Virus record (IMG/VR): IMGVR_UViG_3300021185_002639 | Location: 1-43,605 of that record | Direction: 5' to 3' (one strand) | DNA length: 43,605 nt | Source of the DNA: a virus | Part shown: one piece after another, positions 1 through 7,680 of the stretch | Layout of the letters: each line of letters begins with the position of its first letter | Numbering within the stretch: the stretch's first letter is position 1 | Notes under the pieces: generated by a model | Told to the model about the DNA's origin: nothing | The model's input: only the letters and a program-made list of their open reading frames with translations | The model's database searches: none | Made by a program: the position numbers and the translations under genes

Positions 1-341
1 TAAACCCAGACATTGGATATTATGCAAAAGGTATTACTACAGACATATCACACCTTGTGTTAAACAAGATGTGGGGCGGTGTAGGCTTTGATGCAACTAT
101 CGATATCAAACACATTATGGATAATAAAAAAGACGGATTCATCCAAGGCAACTTTGATCAGAACTTTATGCTACTTCCTGAAGATAGATTTAAAGGTAAA
201 GTAGAAGAGTTCATCGAACAGATGAAAGGTGTTGAAGATAGAACTGGCTGGGTATGTGGACTAGGTCATGGTATTGATAAGCGTACACCTGAAGAGCGTG
301 TTCATTATTTTATTGAAAGAATTAGAACAGAGTTTTCATAG
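1..341 (+). CDS. hemE: Uroporphyrinogen decarboxylase (HemE)-like protein, 3' part
   Basis: The 5' end lies outside the window; the frame is open from base 3 to a TAG at 339-341. HemE decarboxylates uroporphyrinogen III to coproporphyrinogen III in heme synthesis. The visible 112 residues follow the C-terminal half of the family: YYAKG, then GFDATIDI (where HemE has GLDWTTDI), then FIQGNFDQNFMLLP (HemE: ALQGNLDP..L..P), then GLGHGIDKRTPEERVHYFIE (HemE: NLGHGI....PPE....FVE). The order and spacing match HemE better than the URO-D-fold methyltransferases, which usually lack the LGHGI...P.E signature, but the N-terminal active-site segment cannot be checked. The next gene starts 8 bases downstream behind AGGAGA, so the two are probably cotranscribed. 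This would be an uncommon auxiliary metabolic gene for a phage. Family assignment is fairly sure; enzymatic activity is inference. Confidence 0.82.
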   Translation, partial: NPDIGYYAKGITTDISHLVLNKMWGGVGFDATIDIKHIMDNKKDGFIQGNFDQNFMLLPEDRFKGKVEEFIEQMKGVEDRTGWVCGLGHGIDKRTPEERVHYFIERIRTEFS

Positions 342-349
342 GAGACAAC

Positions 350-559
350 ATGAGTAGTAATGCTACTAGAATGATAATGGAACAGTTTGGTGATATTGGG
401 CTACCTGATATGCCAGACGTTCCGGCCGAAGAACTTAATAATCTAAAAGCTGTTGAAGTGTTTGACAATCGTGGTAGAGAGTTTAAAATTAAACTCCAAC
501 CAGGCGAAACTATAACTTACACAATCGAAGATGAAACGTTACGAGTCTACATAACATAA
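350..559 (+). CDS. Small acidic protein of unknown function (69 aa)
   Basis: The ATG at 350 follows a good ribosome binding site (AGGAGA at 341-346), and the gene starts 8 bases after the hemE-like stop. I do not recognise the 69-residue product. It is acidic, with a proline-rich stretch (GLPDMPDVPAEELNN) followed by a predicted beta-rich half (VEVFDNRGREFKIKLQPGE, then TITYTIEDETLRVYIT). There is no signal peptide or membrane segment. A sigma70-like promoter follows its stop, so it is probably the last gene of the upstream transcript. Confidence 0.8.
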   Translation: MSSNATRMIMEQFGDIGLPDMPDVPAEELNNLKAVEVFDNRGREFKIKLQPGETITYTIEDETLRVYIT

Positions 560-562
560 TGG

Positions 563-590
563 TTGACAAAACATTGTTTGACTATATACT
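563..590 (+). promoter_or_regulatory. Sigma70-like promoter for the 620-1798 gene
   Basis: A -35 box TTGACA (563-568) and a -10 box TATACT (585-590) are separated by 16 bases in the short gap between two genes. The -35 box is a perfect consensus match and the -10 box has five of six matches. Transcription would start near 597, about 23 bases before the ATG at 620. There is no ATAAATA box here, so this unit is probably read by unmodified host polymerase. Confidence 0.7.
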
Positions 591-619
591 GTTATTAAAT
601 TAGCAAAGAGGGTACTCCA

Positions 620-1798
620 ATGGCAAAAGTAGCAGGCGTTAAGATTAAGAAAAAAGCAGTACGTGCAAAACGTCGTGGTAACGAATGGGATGCAGTTCCG
701 CTTACTAGTTGGGTTAAGGCGCAGTATCATATACACTACTTAATGGAGTCTAAATCATGGGGAGCCAAAGTACGTGAGTATGTCAAAGACAACTATGATA
801 AGAAGACAGTCGCAGCTATTAATAAGCTACCAAATTGGAAGATTGACGGGAAGAGTCATTGGGCCACTGTGGTTCATCTTACGTTGAACAAGCCAGAGAT
901 TATCCACACTGACTATTCAGGTAAACTTGATGTATGGATTAAATCACTTGCTGAAGAAGGCGCTCTTATTGTAAAAGAAGACAAAGAAGAAGAAACAGCA
1001 AAGAAGAACGTGTATGTGCCTACAATACAAGAACGTATCTTTGAGCAAGCACAAGCAGCAGCAGATGACATTGATGAATGGTTAGATGGCTTTATTACAG
1101 ATAGCGACAACTTTGATCCTAAAGGCTTTGACTTTAAATCACACTTTACTAAAAGAGGTGTAACACAAGCTCACGCACGTAAAATGAAAAAGTTTTACAA
1201 TGATGCATTACAAGACTTCCAAGACTTAGAGCGCATGCCTACAGCTGGTCAGCTTAAAAAGATGGACGAGCATGAGCAAGATCAATGGGCTCAGTTAAAA
1301 GAAGGCTATGCACACATCAAGAAGAAAGATATTAAAAACTATACAACTGCTATCGAAGAGCTTCAAGCAGCACTAGACTATATCATTGAGAGTGCAAAAG
1401 CAACACGTAAAACACGTAAGCCAAAAGCAAAGAGCGCAACGAAGCTTGTAGAAAAAATTAAGTTCCTGCAAACAGATGACAAGTATAAACTTGCAAGTAT
1501 TGATCCAAGTACTATTATTGGTGCTACAGAGCTGTGGGTGTTTAATGTTAAGACACGTAAGCTAGGTAAGTACGTTGCAGAAGACGCCTGTACGCTTCAA
1601 GTAAAAGGCACTACACTACAGTTCTTCGATGAGAAACGAAGCATACAGAAGACGCTACGCAAGCCTGCAGACCAATTAAAAGAGTTTAAAGGTGCAGGTA
1701 AAGTAGCTCTGCGTAAATTCTTAGATGAGATACCTACTACAGACACAAAACTTAATGGTCGTTTTAATCCGGATACTATATTACTGAAGGTAACCTGA
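620..1798 (+). CDS. Lysine-rich protein of unknown function (392 aa)
   Basis: The ATG at 620 follows an AGAGGG ribosome binding site and the sigma70-like promoter at 563-590. The product is soluble and strongly charged, with no signal peptide or membrane helix. The N-terminus is very basic (KIKKKAVRAKRRGNEWDAVP) and is followed by an aromatic and charged segment (HIHYLMESKSWGAKVREYV). The middle (about residues 135-265) is helical and rich in Q, A, D and E. A second basic linker (TRKTRKPKAKSATK, near residue 265) leads into a C-terminal beta-rich domain ending TILLKVT. Basic clusters suggest nucleic-acid contact, but that is only inference. The style resembles conserved hypothetical proteins of marine T4-like phages; I assign no function. 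Confidence 0.88.
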   Translation: MAKVAGVKIKKKAVRAKRRGNEWDAVPLTSWVKAQYHIHYLMESKSWGAKVREYVKDNYDKKTVAAINKLPNWKIDGKSHWATVVHLTLNKPEIIHTDYSGKLDVWIKSLAEEGALIVKEDKEEETAKKNVYVPTIQERIFEQAQAAADDIDEWLDGFITDSDNFDPKGFDFKSHFTKRGVTQAHARKMKKFYNDALQDFQDLERMPTAGQLKKMDEHEQDQWAQLKEGYAHIKKKDIKNYTTAIEELQAALDYIIESAKATRKTRKPKAKSATKLVEKIKFLQTDDKYKLASIDPSTIIGATELWVFNVKTRKLGKYVAEDACTLQVKGTTLQFFDEKRSIQKTLRKPADQLKEFKGAGKVALRKFLDEIPTTDTKLNGRFNPDTILLKVT

Positions 1799-1804
1799 TA
1801 AATA
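1798..1804 (+). promoter_or_regulatory. Late-promoter box ATAAATA, 4 bases before the ATG at 1809
   Basis: ATAAATA is the core of the T4 late promoter (TATAAATA). It overlaps the stop of the upstream gene. By T4 geometry the start site would fall at about 1809-1810, essentially on the ATG of the fibre gene, so its late transcript may be nearly leaderless. Confidence 0.5.
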
Positions 1805-1808
1805 CTGT

Positions 1809-3203
1809 ATGAGCAATACAGATCTAAGAACAGGTGTAGACGCACTTTACAATGCTTTAGTAAGTCAGTCTACACCCGAAATAACCGAGCGCAGTTTAAC
1901 AGGTAATCACCTAAAGGGTGGTACTTACACAGATTTTGCCAGCACAGGTATTAAGGACAATGCATCGAGTGTTGTGCTTACTGTCAAGGATGACGGTATT
2001 GTAACTCCTACAATACAAACTCAGCGTATGCTAGGTAACGTTACGTTTGACGGTAGTGTAAATATCAAGGGCAATTTATTCTGGGATAACACACAATTTA
2101 GAACTGACATTATTGCAGAAGCAACAGCAGCGGCTGCTGCTATTGTTCCTAAGATTGATTATACAAGTATACCTATCGGTGGCTTAAAGGGTGAGCATAT
2201 CCGCGGCGGGACTATTGCAGGATTCAACAGCCAAGGTATTACAGATAAAGCAACAAAGAAAGCACTTATTGTTAGCAACGAAGGCATCGAAACTGATAGA
2301 ATAAAAACAGGAGTACTAGAAACAGATACTCTTGTAATGGACGATGCTACGTTCGCAGGTGATTTAACCATCACAGGAACATTTACAGCAGAGCGTATGC
2401 ATGTAAACGAAATCACCAGCGACAACAGAATTGAACGTTCAGAGCCATTACAGTTCCACGCACCAAAAGGCGGTAACATATACAATCAAGGATTACTTTG
2501 GGTAAATCCAGGCGAAGCAACAAAACAGTTTGTACTTCATAATAACCCTGATCAATATTATAGTAGTGAAAATATTAATATCCATAGAGATAAAGAATAT
2601 CTTATTGGCGGACTGCCTATGCTTAACAAAGAGAAAATAGGCGATAGTATACATACATCAAAACTAAAACGTGTAGGACGACTACAAGGACTACAAGTAG
2701 ATGGCAACTTTGAACTAGACCAGTTTATGTTCTATAGTTCAGTGTCCAACAGACTAGGTTTTGGTGTAGAAGAACCAAACGGAACAATCGGTATTGCTAG
2801 TTTTGATAACGATTTTATTATTGATGTAGAAGACACATCAAGTAAGATCGGTAATTTTAGCAGTACACCACTAAACATTGTTACAGACAATGTTCCACGT
2901 ATTCAAATTAGTGCCACAGGTAACAATATTGTTATCGGTAGTAATGTAGAAGCAAAAACTAACATCCAAGGTAAGCTTGGCATAAATGTAAACTCACCTG
3001 ATGCTGATATTGTAACAGCAGGTCCTGTAAAATTTGAGGGTAAGAAATTTTCAGTAGGCGAAAAGGTACCAACGAACGGTGTCTGGAATAAAGGTGATAT
3101 TGTTTGGAATCAAAATCCTGCACCGACATCATACGTAGGTTGGATATGTGTTAGATCCGGTAATCCGGGGGAGTGGAAAACGTTTGGACAAATTCACAAA
3201 TAA
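1809..3203 (+). CDS. Tail-fibre-like structural protein (464 aa)
   Basis: The start is the ATG at 1809; no usable Shine-Dalgarno lies within 15 bases, and no alternative in-frame start exists nearby. The protein contains a duplicated module. Residues about 30-71 have LTGNHLKGGTYTDFASTGIK and then a DDGI..PTIQT end. Residues about 123-167 have GLKGEHIRGGTIAGFNSQGI and then a NEGIETDRIKT end. A segment reading FAGDLTITGTFTA follows, which is a beta-repeat typical of phage fibres. The C-terminus (NGVWNKGDIVWN...GWICVRSGNPGEWKTFG) resembles the common ending of phage tail spikes and fibres. No catalytic motif is visible. It probably forms part of the host-recognition apparatus; exact position in the virion is unknown. 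Confidence 0.85.
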   Translation: MSNTDLRTGVDALYNALVSQSTPEITERSLTGNHLKGGTYTDFASTGIKDNASSVVLTVKDDGIVTPTIQTQRMLGNVTFDGSVNIKGNLFWDNTQFRTDIIAEATAAAAAIVPKIDYTSIPIGGLKGEHIRGGTIAGFNSQGITDKATKKALIVSNEGIETDRIKTGVLETDTLVMDDATFAGDLTITGTFTAERMHVNEITSDNRIERSEPLQFHAPKGGNIYNQGLLWVNPGEATKQFVLHNNPDQYYSSENINIHRDKEYLIGGLPMLNKEKIGDSIHTSKLKRVGRLQGLQVDGNFELDQFMFYSSVSNRLGFGVEEPNGTIGIASFDNDFIIDVEDTSSKIGNFSSTPLNIVTDNVPRIQISATGNNIVIGSNVEAKTNIQGKLGINVNSPDADIVTAGPVKFEGKKFSVGEKVPTNGVWNKGDIVWNQNPAPTSYVGWICVRSGNPGEWKTFGQIHK

Positions 3204-3222
3204 ACGCATAGAGGGAATAATT

Positions 3223-3492
3223 ATGCAAACACGACTTTGGGGCGTTCTAGGACGTATTTTACCAGTAGTTGCTCTCGGGTTAATTTTTATGATAGACCTT
3301 GTTGGGTATAGTGATTTACTAAGCAAAGTAAAAGTAATAATTGGTATAGCATTTTTCTCTAGTGTAGTTTACTGGTGGTGGTGGAGCACTTATAAAATCT
3401 TTCAATTATCTAAGCACCTTGGCTCCGCAGAGAAAAAACTACATGACGTAGTTTTAACTCTTAAAGATATTCGTAACTCGCTAAAAGATTAA
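3223..3492 (+). CDS. Small membrane protein with two predicted helices (89 aa)
   Basis: The start is the ATG at 3223 behind GAGGGA; a longer in-frame version from 3148 would overlap the fibre gene and has no ribosome binding site. Two hydrophobic segments are visible: residues about 8-27 (LGRILPVVALGLIFMIDLVG) and about 36-56, the latter ending in an aromatic run (VVYWWWWSTYKI). A charged amphipathic tail follows (EKKLHDVVLTLKDIRNSLKD). Size and topology would fit a holin-like or other small phage membrane protein, and it sits between two fibre genes. No sequence signature proves a holin, so the function is open. Its stop codon overlaps that of the convergent fibre gene. Confidence 0.8.
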   Translation: MQTRLWGVLGRILPVVALGLIFMIDLVGYSDLLSKVKVIIGIAFFSSVVYWWWWSTYKIFQLSKHLGSAEKKLHDVVLTLKDIRNSLKD

Positions 3493-6400
3493 ACGATTTT
3501 TCTAATTTTACAATATGCTTGTGCAATAAAATAATCAGGAGATTGCTCAGATCTATCAGAAAGTATGTCTACAATATTAGATGATGCATTTGAATTTTCA
3601 AATGTAGCAACCATGTGAAGTTTAATTGATGTACCTTGGTCAATTGAAGATTCAACATATCCAGTTGAAACATCTTTTGTAAGTACAGTTGAGACATTTT
3701 TTGCTGACATTATATATTGATCTACACTAGCAATAGTTATACTATTAAAACTTGGAATTAACGTAACATCTATTTCATAGGTGCTGCCTTGTTCAAATCC
3801 TCTAAACCCAGATTGTGAATAAGTTATACCAGTTAGTGTAGGATCATATGTTGCACTTCCTGGACCAAATCCATTAGCTACCCTATTAGCAAACGTAACT
3901 TCTGTCCATAATCCTAAATTTAAATCAACTGAATTACCAGTTCCGATATAATCACTACCGGTGGCCGCCCCAGCCGGTGCAGTACTCTGTAGGTAAAATT
4001 CTGTACGTTCTGGTATTGAAGGGCCATTGATTACGTTTGCATAATCAATCTGTGCATTAGCTGCATCAACTAATAATGTATCGTTACCGTCTGTAGATGT
4101 TACATTACCTTTAATAGGCCCAGAAAATTCAGTTGCACTTATACTAGTACTAGCTGATGTTGCGTCAATACTTCCATTAAACGTTACTGTACCTCCTGAT
4201 ATAGTTAGGGTAGGACCGTCAGCAGTAATACTTGGAGTTGTTAGGCCTCCTGTGTCTATTGCTAGGCTTGTTGTAGCTCCAGAAGCTGTTACAGCTTGTA
4301 ATGTAGGAGCAGATGCACCTCCTGGTAATGCAAACGGTTTCCATTTAGTTTGCACAGAATCGTATATTAACACATCACCGTCATTTAGGACACCATTAAC
4401 TCCTGCTGTATAATCAATATCAGTTATATTTGTCAATGCTGCTGCTAATGTTGTTGTGATATTACCATCGGCTAATTCACTTAATGTAACAGCACCGTTA
4501 ACACCACCATTAGCAGATGCAAGAAGAGTAATAGTCGGTGAAGGTAAAACATTGTCAATTGCACTTGTTATGTGTCCATATTCGTCTACTACAAAACTAG
4601 GAATAGCTGCGGCGCCGCCATATGTGTCGTCAACTACGCCAGATGTTCCATGGCCGACATTTACACTATTAGTAGCTGATACAGCAATTTCTATCGGTGC
4701 TGCTGGAACAAATGTTATTGTATCGCCTAGTGCTACATCCTGTGTGTTCGGAGTGCCTTGACTGTCTGTAATAGTAATTACACTATTATCCAATGATGCG
4801 TTAGGAATATTTTCTGCGGTAATAGTCGGAGTTGCAGTTTCTCCAGTATTATTAGTTAATGTAATACCTGTACCTGCTACTAAACTTTCCACATAATTAC
4901 CAGACGTATGTGTACCTAGTGTGATAGAGTCATTTGCCGGAGTAACAGTAATAGTTACGTCACCTAAGTCTGTCATTGTTGCAGAACCGTCAACTGCCCC
5001 GTCAATAGTAATTACTGGATCATTTACATCGATAGTAATCGAACTTGCTCCATCATCATAAGTAGTAGTTACTCCGGTATGTGTTGCGTTACTGAACAAT
5101 AATGCCGCGGCGTCTTGCACTCTTTCGTCAAAGCCTGTAATAGCAGTGTTTGCAATTATAATATTTCCAGAACCATCAACATCAGTTGTTGTTGCGCCTG
5201 TAACTTCACCAAACAAGCTTACTTCAATTGCGCTATTAAGTGCAGTAGCAGTATCGGCATTACCCGTTACGTCACCAGTTACGTCACCGGTAAATGTAGC
5301 GTTTGATCCGTCTGTGCCATTTTCTAATACAGTAACTAGGCCATCCTCTGATAGCACGTTTCCTATAAGATTACCAGTAATTTGTCCTGTAAGTGGACCT
5401 ATAAATTCTGAAGCTGTAATTGAAGTTGCAGCCCAAGTAACACCGTTCCAAAGTTCTGATGTCCATGTGTCGTTTGGCTCATCCCAAACCCATCTTGCAT
5501 TATTAGCAGAACCTCTTTCAATTTCTATTCCAGAGCTTCCAGCTGTGACGCCGGCGCCTGCTTCGTCTTTGTTTAACATAATAGTGTTATCTGTAACAAC
5601 AAGATCAGTAGTATTCACTGTAGTAGTTGTGCCATTTACAATTAAATCTGTAGTAACTGTTAAGCTTCCTGGTACTACTAAAGTAGGCGACAAACTTAGT
5701 GTTAAATCTATTGTTTCGCCTGTAATGGGATCGGTTGGGTCAACGCTATTTACAAGATCAATTTGATTTGCTGTACCTGTAACAGTAGCAACATAGTTAC
5801 CAGATGTCTTAGTACCTAAAAGAACCGCATTGTTATCAATTTCTGGCGCAAGTATAATATCAGCAGTGCCATCAAATGCTACTGCTGGCGCTGTCATAAA
5901 TCCACTATCGATAGTAATTGTTCTTGGATCTGCTAATGCTGTTGCTGTTGCTGCGTTACCTGTAAATGTTGCATCAGTTCCGTCAGTTCCATTTTCTAAG
6001 ATTTTCGATGTTCCGTTACTTGCGTATATATCACCAGTAACATCACCTTCTACGTTGCCGGTTACATCGCCTGTCAAATCAAATGCTGCACCGGTTACAG
6101 TAACACCTGTTAAGTCGACTGATGTACCATCTGGAATATCAATAGCATTTGTACCATCACCGATAGTAATAGTAGCACCGTTGACGCTTACAGCACCTGC
6201 TGTGCTTACTGTAATATTACCTGTGTCGTGTTGTAGACGTATAAAGTCCGACCCGTTAGTGATGCTTACAGCTTGTCCTGCGGCAGAATTAATATCTAAA
6301 TTAGTCTTAGCTGTAATGCTATCAGTATCGATATCGGCATCTACATTTGTTAGTGTAAGTGATGCAGTGTTTACCCAATCGGTACCGTTGTAATTTAATA

Positions 6401-7037
6401 CTTGATCTGTAAGTAAACTTGTAATCTCAACATCTAGTAACGCTTCTAGTGTAGCAGTGTTTTCGATTTGAATTGACCCGCCGCCAGTATATGCATTAAA
6501 CCCAGTACCGTCAAGTGATACAGTTCTTGCAGAATCTGTATAAAGTTCAAACTGTGTACTACTTACAACGCTAACAAAATAACTGTTACCATTTAACTCT
6601 GTCATACCTGCAACGTCTTGGATTGTGATACTTGCACCATTTGCTAATCCATGTACTGAACCTGATGTAATTACTACTGGATTTGCTTGTAATGCATTAG
6701 TAATACTTACAGTAAGATCTGCGCCGTCAATGCGTAGCTCACTTGCACTTATTCTTGTTAGCTGAATGTTATTGCCTTCGATAAGTTGTACAGTTGATGT
6801 GCCGCTATTTACGTCTGTCAACACCAAGTCAGTTGTGCCTAACGGAATATCTATTGTGTAGTCAACATCAATAGAAAAAGTATCAGTAGCATTGTCGCCG
6901 TTAAATGCAACGCCGTTACCACGTATAATATTAAGTTCATCTGTGAAGCTATCTGCTTCGATTTCAGTTTCAACTGTTACTCCGTCAGTTGATTTTAGGA
7001 CTACCTTCCTAAAAAAGTCAAAAAATGCTGCTGGCAT
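3489..7037 (-). CDS. Large repetitive tail-fibre-like protein (1182 aa)
   Basis: It reads leftward from the ATG at 7035-7037, with AGGAG about 8 bases upstream and an ATAAATA late box at 7066-7072. It is a long beta-rich protein, low in Lys and Cys and rich in T, V, D, G and N. Recurrent modules include GDVTGNVEGDVTGD followed by ASNGTSKILENGTDGTDATF (about residues 325-365) and a second copy near residue 555 (VTVLENGTDGSNATFTGDVT). KTSGNYVATV and HTSGNYVESL are also repeated. Single modules such as NYNGTDWVN, ELWNGVTWAA and DSVQTKWKPF are typical of marine myovirus fibres. The final 130 residues look like a compact beta domain. It converges on the small membrane-protein gene, sharing the TTAA at 3489-3492 for both stops. 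Antisense open frames inside it are shadows. Confidence 0.88.
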   Translation of the reverse strand: MPAAFFDFFRKVVLKSTDGVTVETEIEADSFTDELNIIRGNGVAFNGDNATDTFSIDVDYTIDIPLGTTDLVLTDVNSGTSTVQLIEGNNIQLTRISASELRIDGADLTVSITNALQANPVVITSGSVHGLANGASITIQDVAGMTELNGNSYFVSVVSSTQFELYTDSARTVSLDGTGFNAYTGGGSIQIENTATLEALLDVEITSLLTDQVLNYNGTDWVNTASLTLTNVDADIDTDSITAKTNLDINSAAGQAVSITNGSDFIRLQHDTGNITVSTAGAVSVNGATITIGDGTNAIDIPDGTSVDLTGVTVTGAAFDLTGDVTGNVEGDVTGDIYASNGTSKILENGTDGTDATFTGNAATATALADPRTITIDSGFMTAPAVAFDGTADIILAPEIDNNAVLLGTKTSGNYVATVTGTANQIDLVNSVDPTDPITGETIDLTLSLSPTLVVPGSLTVTTDLIVNGTTTTVNTTDLVVTDNTIMLNKDEAGAGVTAGSSGIEIERGSANNARWVWDEPNDTWTSELWNGVTWAATSITASEFIGPLTGQITGNLIGNVLSEDGLVTVLENGTDGSNATFTGDVTGDVTGNADTATALNSAIEVSLFGEVTGATTTDVDGSGNIIIANTAITGFDERVQDAAALLFSNATHTGVTTTYDDGASSITIDVNDPVITIDGAVDGSATMTDLGDVTITVTPANDSITLGTHTSGNYVESLVAGTGITLTNNTGETATPTITAENIPNASLDNSVITITDSQGTPNTQDVALGDTITFVPAAPIEIAVSATNSVNVGHGTSGVVDDTYGGAAAIPSFVVDEYGHITSAIDNVLPSPTITLLASANGGVNGAVTLSELADGNITTTLAAALTNITDIDYTAGVNGVLNDGDVLIYDSVQTKWKPFALPGGASAPTLQAVTASGATTSLAIDTGGLTTPSITADGPTLTISGGTVTFNGSIDATSASTSISATEFSGPIKGNVTSTDGNDTLLVDAANAQIDYANVINGPSIPERTEFYLQSTAPAGAATGSDYIGTGNSVDLNLGLWTEVTFANRVANGFGPGSATYDPTLTGITYSQSGFRGFEQGSTYEIDVTLIPSFNSITIASVDQYIMSAKNVSTVLTKDVSTGYVESSIDQGTSIKLHMVATFENSNASSNIVDILSDRSEQSPDYFIAQAYCKIRKIV

Positions 7038-7065
7038 TCACCCACTCCTATGTGTTAATTATATA

Positions 7066-7072
7066 TATTTAT
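7066..7072 (-). promoter_or_regulatory. Late-promoter box ATAAATA for the minus-strand fibre gene
   Basis: Read on the minus strand this is ATAAATA, 28 bases before the ATG that ends at 7037. Together with the sigma70-like promoter starting at 7095 on the plus strand, the 160-base gap holds two diverging promoters of different classes. Confidence 0.6.
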
Positions 7073-7094
7073 CGAATCTAAAACTAATTAGAGC

Positions 7095-7123
7095 TTGACA
7101 TGATGTGCTATATAGTATATAAT
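7095..7123 (+). promoter_or_regulatory. Consensus sigma70-type promoter for the queD block
   Basis: TTGACA (7095-7100), a 17-base spacer and TATAAT (7118-7123) form a perfect host-type promoter. Transcription would start near 7130. This points to early expression of the queD-glycosyltransferase-FNR-uvdE block by host RNA polymerase. Confidence 0.85.
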
Positions 7124-7133
7124 TAAAGCAATA

Positions 7134-7191
7134 AGTGGACTTCGTGTTCGTCCCCACTATAAACATTCCGCACACTCCATTAGCCAAGGAG
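7134..7191 (+). promoter_or_regulatory. Structured 5' leader of queD (possible riboswitch-like element)
   Basis: The transcript should begin just before a 5-bp stem, AGTGG (7134-7138) with CCACT (7154-7158), enclosing a 15-base loop. An A-rich strand ATAAACA follows immediately. Loop bases GTGT can pair with ACAC near 7172-7175, which would make a pseudoknot. CTCC (7175-7178) can also pair with GGAG (7188-7191), which is the queD Shine-Dalgarno. The layout resembles preQ1-I riboswitches (5-bp P1, C before the 3' strand of P1, AUAAA-type A-rich tail), and preQ1 is a product of the QueD pathway. The match is by eye and the loop is longer than usual, so it is a candidate only. Confidence 0.35.
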
Positions 7192-7197
7192 ATAACT

Positions 7198-7680
7198 ATG
7201 GGTAACTACTATTCGACTAAAACGTATGGACATAACATTGGACTATCAGCAGTGTTTCGTCAACCACACGCAGATCATTCACATTGCAGATTTTTACATG
7301 GATACAGTTTAGCATTTAAATTTACATTTGGATGTAATGATTTAGATCATCGTAACTGGGGCGTAGACTTTGGTGGACTAAAACCACTAAAGGCGTGGCT
7401 CGAAGATACATTTGATCACAAGACAGTAATTGACATCAATGATCCAATGAAAGACGACTTACTAGAACTTGAGACAAAAGGTCTTGCACAAATTACACAA
7501 CTAGACGGTGTTGGAGCAGAAAAGTTTGCAGAACATGCATGGCGCTTTGCTGACAATCTAGTAAAAGAAATGACACACGGGCGTTGCTGGGTTGAGTCTG
7601 TAGAATGTTCAGAGCATGGTGCTAACAGTGCTATCTTTACGCCTTTTACATGGACTAAAACAAGGTTTGTTGATGAGTAA
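7198..7680 (+). CDS. queD: QueD-like 6-carboxytetrahydropterin synthase family protein
   Basis: The ATG at 7198 is preceded by AAGGAG with 6-base spacing; the frame is open further upstream through the leader but has no other ribosome binding site. QueD and PTPS proteins convert 7,8-dihydroneopterin triphosphate, QueD making the carboxy-tetrahydropterin precursor of queuosine and preQ0. Family marks are visible: Cys30 in C-x3-H-G (CRFLHGYS), VDFGGLK at 56-62, FDHK at 72-75, and a C-terminal VECSEHGANSA. At 160 residues it is somewhat longer than bacterial QueD (about 120). The usual HGH zinc motif is HGY here, so one expected zinc ligand is missing. It heads a block with a glycosyltransferase-like gene that overlaps its stop. 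Family is sure; activity is uncertain. Confidence 0.85.
   Translation: MGNYYSTKTYGHNIGLSAVFRQPHADHSHCRFLHGYSLAFKFTFGCNDLDHRNWGVDFGGLKPLKAWLEDTFDHKTVIDINDPMKDDLLELETKGLAQITQLDGVGAEKFAEHAWRFADNLVKEMTHGRCWVESVECSEHGANSAIFTPFTWTKTRFVDE

Noticed and set aside
5260-5300. Short direct repeats of a GTTACGTCACC type, which could suggest a CRISPR-like or iteron array
   Set aside because: They encode the GDVTGDVTG protein repeat in the fibre gene, vary in sequence and have no regular spacers.
5146-6393. Two long plus-strand open frames (206 and 187 codons) inside the minus-strand fibre gene
   Set aside because: They are antisense shadows of a low-complexity T, V, D, G-rich coding region; their products are V/S/P-rich without any motif and lack ribosome binding sites.
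7135-7197. GTG at 7135 as an upstream start for queD, adding 21 residues
   Set aside because: The GTG lies inside the leader stem and lacks a ribosome binding site, whereas the ATG at 7198 has AAGGAG at good spacing and matches the expected family start.
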